Shown here one piece after another: positions 14,631 through 20,064 of a stretch of DNA of 20,064 nucleotides. Source of the DNA: JALZDI01 sp965653225 (GTDB lineage Bacteria; Actinomycetota; Actinomycetes; Propionibacteriales; Nocardioidaceae); the NCBI GenBank assembly GCA_965653225.1, contig CBFGZI010000065.1, forward strand, positions 1 to 20,064, read 5' to 3'. A program made the translations under genes and the position numbers. Every line of letters starts with the position of its first letter. Position 1 is the stretch's first letter. A model generated the notes under the pieces. That model made no database searches. It worked only from the letters and a program-made list of their open reading frames with translations, and was not told the origin of the DNA.

Positions 14631-17600
14631 GTGACATTTGCTCGTATCGCGATCGTGAACCGTGGAGAGTCGGCGCTCCGGCTGATCCACGCGGTGCGGG
14701 AGGTCAACGCCGAGACCGGCTCGGAGGTCGAGACGGTGGCGCTCTTCACCGACGACGAGCGCACGGCCACGTTCGTGCGTGAGGCCGACCTCGCCTACCC
14801 ATTGGGTCCCGCGTCGGACCGTCCTTACCTCGACCACGCCGTGCTCGAGCGTGCGCTGCGCGACACGGAGGCCGACGCGGCCTGGGTGGGGTGGGGCTTC
14901 GTCTCCGAGGACCCGGCGTTCGCCGAGCTGTGTGACCGGATCGGGGTGACCTTCATCGGGCCCACCGCAGAGGCCATGCGGAAGCTCGGCGACAAGATCG
15001 GCTCCAAGCTGATCGCTTCGGAGGTCGGCGTGCCCATGGCGCCCTGGAGTGAGGGCGCGGTCGACGACCTCGACACCGCGCTGGAGGCGGGCGACCGCAT
15101 CGGCTACCCCCTCATGCTCAAGGCGACCGCGGGCGGCGGCGGCCGCGGCATCCGGGTGGTCCGCTCCAGCGAGGAGCTCTCCGAGGCCTTCGAGCGCACC
15201 AGGGAAGAGGCGGAGCGCGGCTTCGGCAGTGGTGTGGTGTTCCTGGAGCGGCTGGTCACCGGGGCCCGGCACGTCGAGGTGCAGGTGATCGCGGACGCGC
15301 ACGGCAACGCGTGGGCGCTCGGCGTACGCGACTGCTCGGTGCAGCGCCGCAACCAGAAGGTGATCGAGGAGTCGGCCTCGCCGCTGCTGTCCCCCGAGCA
15401 GAACGACGAGCTCAAGCAGGCGGCCGAGCGGCTGGCGCTCGCCGTCGGCTACCGCGGGGCGGGCACGGTCGAGTTCCTCTACCACCCCGAGGAGAAGTCG
15501 TTCGCGTTCCTCGAGGTCAACACCCGGCTGCAGGTCGAGCACCCGGTCACCGAGGTGACCACGGACATGGACCTGGTGAAGGCCCAGCTGCACGTGGCCG
15601 AGGGCGGCAAGCTCGAGGGCAGCCGGCCACCCGAGTTCGGCCACGCGGTGGAGGCACGGCTCAACGCCGAGGACCCCGACCGCGACTTCATGCCCTCACC
15701 GGGCCGGATCTCCTTGCTGCACCTGCCCGCCGGCCCGGGCATCCGGGTCGACACCGGGGTCAGCGAGGGCGACACCATCCCGCCCGAGTTCGACTCGATG
15801 ATCGCGAAGATCATCGCCTACGGGCGCGACCGCGAGGAGGCGCTGGCCCGGCTGCGCCGCGCGATCTACCAGACCACCGTGGTCATCGAGGGCGGCTCCA
15901 CCAACAAGAGCTTCCTGCTCGACCTGCTCGACCAGCCCGAGGTGCGCGACGGCACCTGCGACACGGCCTGGATCGACCGGGTACGCCCGGAGGGCCGCCT
16001 GGTCTCGCACAAGCACTCCGGCGTGGCACTGGTCGCGGCCGCGATCGCGGCGTACCAGGACCAGGAGGAGGTCGAGCGGCTGCGCCTGTTCGAGACCGCG
16101 CACGGCGGCCGTCCACAGGTGCAGCACAAGGTCGGCCGGCCCACCGGGCTCAAGCTGCGCGGGGTCACCTACCAGGTGACGGTGACGCGCACCGGGCCGC
16201 ACCGCTACCGCGTCGGCATCGAGACCGGCGGCGAGCTGGAGATGGTCGACGCCGACCTCGAGCGGCTGGACGCCTACGCCGCCCGGCTGTACGTCGCCGA
16301 CCAGCGCTACCGGCTGGTGTCGGCAACCCACGGACCGGTCAACATGATCGAGGTCGACGGTGTCACCCACCGGATCACCCGCGACGAGGGTGGCGTGCTG
16401 CGGTCGCCGGCGCCCGCTCTCGTGGTCGCCACGCCCGTCGAGGTGGGCGGCGAGGTCGAGGCGGGTGCGCCCGTGCTGGTGCTGGAGAGCATGAAGATGG
16501 AGACCGTGGTCCACGCTCCGTTCGCGGCGCGGCTGAAGGAGCTGATGGTCTCGACCGGCGGCCAGGTGGAGACCGGGGCCGCGCTGGCGCAGCTCGAGCC
16601 GATCGCGGACGACGAGGAGGATGCCGGGAACACCGAGGACGAGCCCGGCGTCGACCTGTCGCTGCCCGGCCTCGGTGTCGAGGAGTCCGCCCAGCAGCGT
16701 GCCGAGCGGGCGCTGGAGGACCTTCGCGGCATGCTGCTCGGGTTCGACCTCGACCCGCGAGACGAGGGCCGCACGCTCACCGAGTACCTGCGTGCCCGAG
16801 AAGAGCTTGCCGCGTCCGGACGGCTGCCGCTGGAGGCGGAGACCGACCTGCTGCGCACCTTCGCCGACTTCGCCGAGCTGAGCCGCAACCGCCCGATGGA
16901 CGAGGAGGAGCACACCGAGAACCGCGTGCACAGCCCGCGCGAGCACTTCCACACCTACCTGCAGAGCCTCGACCCCGACCGTGGCGGCCTGCCCGAGGCC
17001 TTCCGCTCGCGTCTGTCGCGGGTGCTGGAGCACTACGGCGTCACCGACCTCGAGCGCACCGCCGAGCTGGAGGAGGCGGTGTTCCGGGTCTTCCTGGCCC
17101 AGCAGCGGTACACACCCGAGGTGCAGCTGGCCACCTCGCTGCTACGGGCGTGGCTGGCCGAGCCGTGCCCGGCGCAGCCCCTCGACGACGAGGCGCACGA
17201 GGTGCTCGACCGGCTGGTGCTGGCCACCCAGCTCCGCTTCCCCGTCGTCGGCGACCTGGCCCGCAGTGTGCGGTTCCAGTGGTTCGACCAGCCGCTGGTC
17301 GACCGGGCCCGCGCGGACGAGCTGGCCGGCGTGCGTGACGAGGTGGCCGCCCTTGCCGCCGGTCCCGACGAGGTATCCGACTACCGCGAGCGCATCGACG
17401 CCCTGGCGGCGATCCCGGAGCAGATCGTGCGGTTCCTGGCCGAGCGGCTGGAGCACGGCATTCCGGAGCGCGAGCCGATGCTGGAGGTGCTGGCACGCCG
17501 GCACTACATGGAGCACGGCCTGCACGACCTGCGCTGGCTGGGCGCCGACCACCGCAAGGTCGTGGTGGCCGACTACGTCCTCGACGATCGCCCCACCCAT

Positions 17601-20064
17601 CTGGTGAGCGCCGTCGGCACGGTGCAGGAGCTCACCGAGAGCGGCGAGCTGGTCGACGGGCTGATGGACCAGGTGGCGGCGCGCCAGTCCGGGCACGAGG
17701 CCGTCGTCGACCTCTACCTCTCCTGGCCGCAGATGCCGGAGTCGGCCGAGGAGGCCCAGCAGGAGCTGGCGCGGCTGTTCGGCGCCCTGCCGTTCATCAA
17801 GGAGGTACGCCGGGTCGCGGTCGCGGTATGCCCGGCGGGGGACCGGCCGGTCTCGTACTTCACCTTCCGCCCCGCGGAGTCCGGGGTGGTGGAGGACGAG
17901 CTCGTCCGCGGTATCCACCCGATGGTCGGCCGGCGGCTGAACCTGTGGCGGCTGCGCAACTTCAACATCACCCGGCTGGACGCGCCCGAGGACGTCATGC
18001 TGTTCCACTGCGTGGCGCGCGACAACGAGACCGACCAGCGCCTGGTCGCGCTGGCGCAGGTGCGCCAGCTCGCGGTCGTACGCGACTCCGACGGCCGGGT
18101 GGCCGCGCTGCCACACGCCGAGCGCGCGGTGGCCAGCTGCCTGGAGGCGATCCGGCGGGCACGCACGGAGCGCGGCGCCGCGGGCACCAAGCTCGACATG
18201 AACCACGTGTGGCTGCACGTCTGGCCGGTCGTGGACGCCGAGCTCGCCGAGCTGGAGCCGCTGCAGCGCACCATCGCCCCGCTGACGGTGGGCGCGGGCA
18301 TCGAGGAGATCGTGGCCGAGGGCCGTGTCGCCGGCGGCGACGGCGCCGCGCTGCCGGCCGCCATGCGGTTCTCCTACCAGCCGGGCTCCGGGGTGGTCGG
18401 CACGCCGGTCGCGCCGGCGACCGAGCTGCTCAAGCCGCTCGACGACTACGCGCAGAAGGTCCTCCGGGCCCGCCGGCGCGGAATGGTCTACCCGTACGAG
18501 CTGACCGAGATGCTCACCGGCCGCGACGGGTCGTTCGTCGAGCACGACCTCGACGACACCGGTGCACTGGTCCCGGTGGAGCGGCCCAAGGGCATGAACA
18601 AGGCCGGTGTCATCGCCGCGGTGGTGACCACACCGACCGAGAGGCACCCGGAGGGCATCCGCCGAGTCGTGCTGAGCGGCGACCCCAGCAAGGCGCTCGG
18701 TGCGCTGTCGGAGCCGGAGTGCGCGCGCGTCATCGCCGCCCTCGACCTCGCCGAGCAGATGGGCGTACCGCTGGAGTGGTACGCCCTGTCCGCGGGCGCG
18801 CGGATCGCGATGGACTCCGGCACCGAGAACATGGACTGGGTGGCCGCGGCACTGAAGCGGATCGTCACCTTCACCCAGGCCGGCGGTGAGATCAACGTGA
18901 TCGTCGCCGGCATCAACGTCGGCGCCCAGCCCTACTGGAACGCCGAGGCGACCATGCTGATGCACACCAAGGGCATCCTGGTCATGACCCCGGACAGCGC
19001 GATGGTGCTCACCGGCAAGCAGTCACTGGACTTCTCCGGTGGCGTCTCGGCCGAGGACAACTACGGCATCGGCGGCTACGACCGGGTGATGGGGCCCAAC
19101 GGGCAGGCGCAGTACTGGGCCCCCAACCTCGCCGGTGCCTACGACGTGCTGATGAAGCACTACGACCACACCTTCGTCGTGCCGGGCGAGTCCGGTCCCC
19201 GCCGTACGGACACCTCCGACCCCGTCGACCGCGACGTGTCGGACTACCCGCACGAGCACCCGGACAGCGACTTCCGCACGGTGGGCGAGATCTTCTCCAC
19301 GGAGACCAACCCGGAGCGCAAGAAGGCGTTCGACATTCGCACGGTCATGGCGGCGGTCGTCGACCAGGACCACCCGACGCTGGAGCGCTGGGCCGGCATG
19401 GCCGACGCGGAGACCGCGGTAGTGCAGGACGCCCACCTCGGCGGGTGGCCGGTATGCCTGATCGGCATGGAGTCGCGGCCGGTGCCCCGGCGCGGGTTCC
19501 CGCCCACCGACGGGCCGGACACCTACACCTCCGGGACGCTGTTCCCTCGCTCGTCGAAGAAGGTGGCCCGGGCCATCAACGCGGCGAGCGGCAACCGTCC
19601 GGTGGTGGTGCTGGCGAACCTGTCCGGCTTCGACGGCTCGCCGGACTCGATGCGCAACCTGCAGCTGGAGTACGGCGCGGAGATCGGGCGGGCGGTCGTC
19701 AACTTCGACGGCCCCATCGTGTTCTGCGTGGTCTCGCGCTACCACCGCGGCGCGTTCGTGGTGTTCTCCAAGACCCTCAACCCGCGGATGACGGTGCTGG
19801 CCATCGAGGGCTCGTACGCGTCGGTGCTCGGTGGAGCCCCCGCCGCTGCCGTCGTGTTCGCCGGAGAGGTCAACAAGCGCACCGCGGCCGACCCACGGGT
19901 GTCCGACCTGGAGCGGCGGATGAACGAGGCCAGCGGCACCGAGCGCGCCGAGCTGGCGACCGAGCTGACCGACGTGCGGGCGTCGGTGCGGTCCGAGAAG
20001 CTCGGCGAGGTCGGCGCTGAGTTCGACCGGGCGCACAGCATCAGGCGCGCCGTCGACGTCGGCT
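14631..20064 (+). CDS. Single-chain biotin-dependent acyl-CoA carboxylase, eukaryotic-type architecture (3' end cut)
   Basis: The frame from GTG 14631 (GGGAGG six bases upstream) is open to the window end: 1811 codons without a stop. Residues 1-450 are a biotin carboxylase: IAIVNRGE at the start, the ATP-grasp loop KATAGGGGRG from residue 164, and the active-site EVNTRLQVEHP from 295. The biotin carrier follows with ESMKMET, biotinyl lysine Lys622. A central region of about 640 residues without catalytic motifs comes next. From about 1280 there is a carboxyltransferase: RRRGMVYPYELTEML, then GGEINVIVAGINVGAQPYW near 1417 and NLSGFDGSPDSMRN near 1663. This BC-BCCP-central-CT order and the YPYEL segment resemble eukaryotic acetyl-CoA carboxylase rather than the split Acc subunits usual in actinobacteria. 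It should carboxylate acetyl- or another acyl-CoA using ATP and bicarbonate; the substrate is not readable. Probably only 10-30 residues are missing at the C-terminus. Confidence 0.92.
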   Translation, partial: MTFARIAIVNRGESALRLIHAVREVNAETGSEVETVALFTDDERTATFVREADLAYPLGPASDRPYLDHAVLERALRDTEADAAWVGWGFVSEDPAFAELCDRIGVTFIGPTAEAMRKLGDKIGSKLIASEVGVPMAPWSEGAVDDLDTALEAGDRIGYPLMLKATAGGGGRGIRVVRSSEELSEAFERTREEAERGFGSGVVFLERLVTGARHVEVQVIADAHGNAWALGVRDCSVQRRNQKVIEESASPLLSPEQNDELKQAAERLALAVGYRGAGTVEFLYHPEEKSFAFLEVNTRLQVEHPVTEVTTDMDLVKAQLHVAEGGKLEGSRPPEFGHAVEARLNAEDPDRDFMPSPGRISLLHLPAGPGIRVDTGVSEGDTIPPEFDSMIAKIIAYGRDREEALARLRRAIYQTTVVIEGGSTNKSFLLDLLDQPEVRDGTCDTAWIDRVRPEGRLVSHKHSGVALVAAAIAAYQDQEEVERLRLFETAHGGRPQVQHKVGRPTGLKLRGVTYQVTVTRTGPHRYRVGIETGGELEMVDADLERLDAYAARLYVADQRYRLVSATHGPVNMIEVDGVTHRITRDEGGVLRSPAPALVVATPVEVGGEVEAGAPVLVLESMKMETVVHAPFAARLKELMVSTGGQVETGAALAQLEPIADDEEDAGNTEDEPGVDLSLPGLGVEESAQQRAERALEDLRGMLLGFDLDPRDEGRTLTEYLRAREELAASGRLPLEAETDLLRTFADFAELSRNRPMDEEEHTENRVHSPREHFHTYLQSLDPDRGGLPEAFRSRLSRVLEHYGVTDLERTAELEEAVFRVFLAQQRYTPEVQLATSLLRAWLAEPCPAQPLDDEAHEVLDRLVLATQLRFPVVGDLARSVRFQWFDQPLVDRARADELAGVRDEVAALAAGPDEVSDYRERIDALAAIPEQIVRFLAERLEHGIPEREPMLEVLARRHYMEHGLHDLRWLGADHRKVVVADYVLDDRPTHLVSAVGTVQELTESGELVDGLMDQVAARQSGHEAVVDLYLSWPQMPESAEEAQQELARLFGALPFIKEVRRVAVAVCPAGDRPVSYFTFRPAESGVVEDELVRGIHPMVGRRLNLWRLRNFNITRLDAPEDVMLFHCVARDNETDQRLVALAQVRQLAVVRDSDGRVAALPHAERAVASCLEAIRRARTERGAAGTKLDMNHVWLHVWPVVDAELAELEPLQRTIAPLTVGAGIEEIVAEGRVAGGDGAALPAAMRFSYQPGSGVVGTPVAPATELLKPLDDYAQKVLRARRRGMVYPYELTEMLTGRDGSFVEHDLDDTGALVPVERPKGMNKAGVIAAVVTTPTERHPEGIRRVVLSGDPSKALGALSEPECARVIAALDLAEQMGVPLEWYALSAGARIAMDSGTENMDWVAAALKRIVTFTQAGGEINVIVAGINVGAQPYWNAEATMLMHTKGILVMTPDSAMVLTGKQSLDFSGGVSAEDNYGIGGYDRVMGPNGQAQYWAPNLAGAYDVLMKHYDHTFVVPGESGPRRTDTSDPVDRDVSDYPHEHPDSDFRTVGEIFSTETNPERKKAFDIRTVMAAVVDQDHPTLERWAGMADAETAVVQDAHLGGWPVCLIGMESRPVPRRGFPPTDGPDTYTSGTLFPRSSKKVARAINAASGNRPVVVLANLSGFDGSPDSMRNLQLEYGAEIGRAVVNFDGPIVFCVVSRYHRGAFVVFSKTLNPRMTVLAIEGSYASVLGGAPAAAVVFAGEVNKRTAADPRVSDLERRMNEASGTERAELATELTDVRASVRSEKLGEVGAEFDRAHSIRRAVDVG

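Noticed and set aside
14376..14634. Small open frames of 61 and 67 codons before the carboxylase
   Set aside because: They lack ribosome sites, overlap each other in different phases and show no recognisable sequence.
17142..18965. 607-codon antisense frame opposite the carboxylase central region
   Set aside because: The sense frame is open through this whole stretch and reads into a conserved carboxyltransferase; the antisense translation is compositionally biased.
1..20064. CRISPR arrays, insertion sequences, rRNA genes or prophage genes
   Set aside because: No spaced repeat array, transposase, phage structural protein or rRNA signature was seen on either strand.

Overview
The window is high-GC DNA with actinobacterial traits: strong GGAGG-type ribosome binding sites, GTG starts, tightly packed or overlapping genes, a candidate leaderless promoter and a maleylpyruvate-isomerase/DinB protein of the mycothiol-linked type. 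A Pseudonocardiaceae-like or related actinomycete is my best guess; the genus cannot be read from the sequence alone. The right end runs off inside a giant carboxylase and the left end inside an IclR regulator.

Layout. (1) 1-4707: a divergent IclR-type regulator (minus) faces an SDR dehydrogenase, an FAD-linked oxidase of the alkyl-DHAP-synthase/GlcD type and an FGGY carbohydrate kinase (plus). This reads as a regulated sugar, polyol or sugar-acid catabolic operon. (2) 4899-6293: a stand-alone class III PLP aminotransferase, closed by a long perfect hairpin shared with the convergent pair to its right. (3) 6435-7852 (minus): a VOC-fold metalloprotein and a DinB/MDMPI-like protein, divergent from (4) 7989-9539 (plus): an AMP-dependent acyl-CoA ligase. 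(5) 9653-14276: four tightly packed plus-strand genes that I read as a selenoneine biosynthesis operon: senC (SelD-like selenophosphate synthetase), senA (EgtB-like DinB/FGE-sulfatase enzyme), senB (GT4-like selenosugar synthase) and an MFS transporter whose start codon shares one base with the senB stop. A 10-bp perfect hairpin that starts inside the MFS stop region ends the unit. (6) 14631-end: one open frame of at least 1811 codons encoding biotin carboxylase, biotin carrier, a long central region and carboxyltransferase in one chain, the architecture of eukaryotic acetyl-CoA carboxylase.

How the parts work together. In the sen operon, SenC would make selenophosphate from selenide and ATP. 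SenB would transfer selenium to a UDP-sugar to make a selenosugar. SenA would use iron and oxygen to join the selenosugar to hercynine, giving the precursor of selenoneine. Hercynine synthase (EgtD) and a C-Se lyase (EgtE type) are not in the window and would have to be supplied from elsewhere. The coupled MFS gene is the part I would follow up first: it is a candidate transporter for selenoneine or a precursor.
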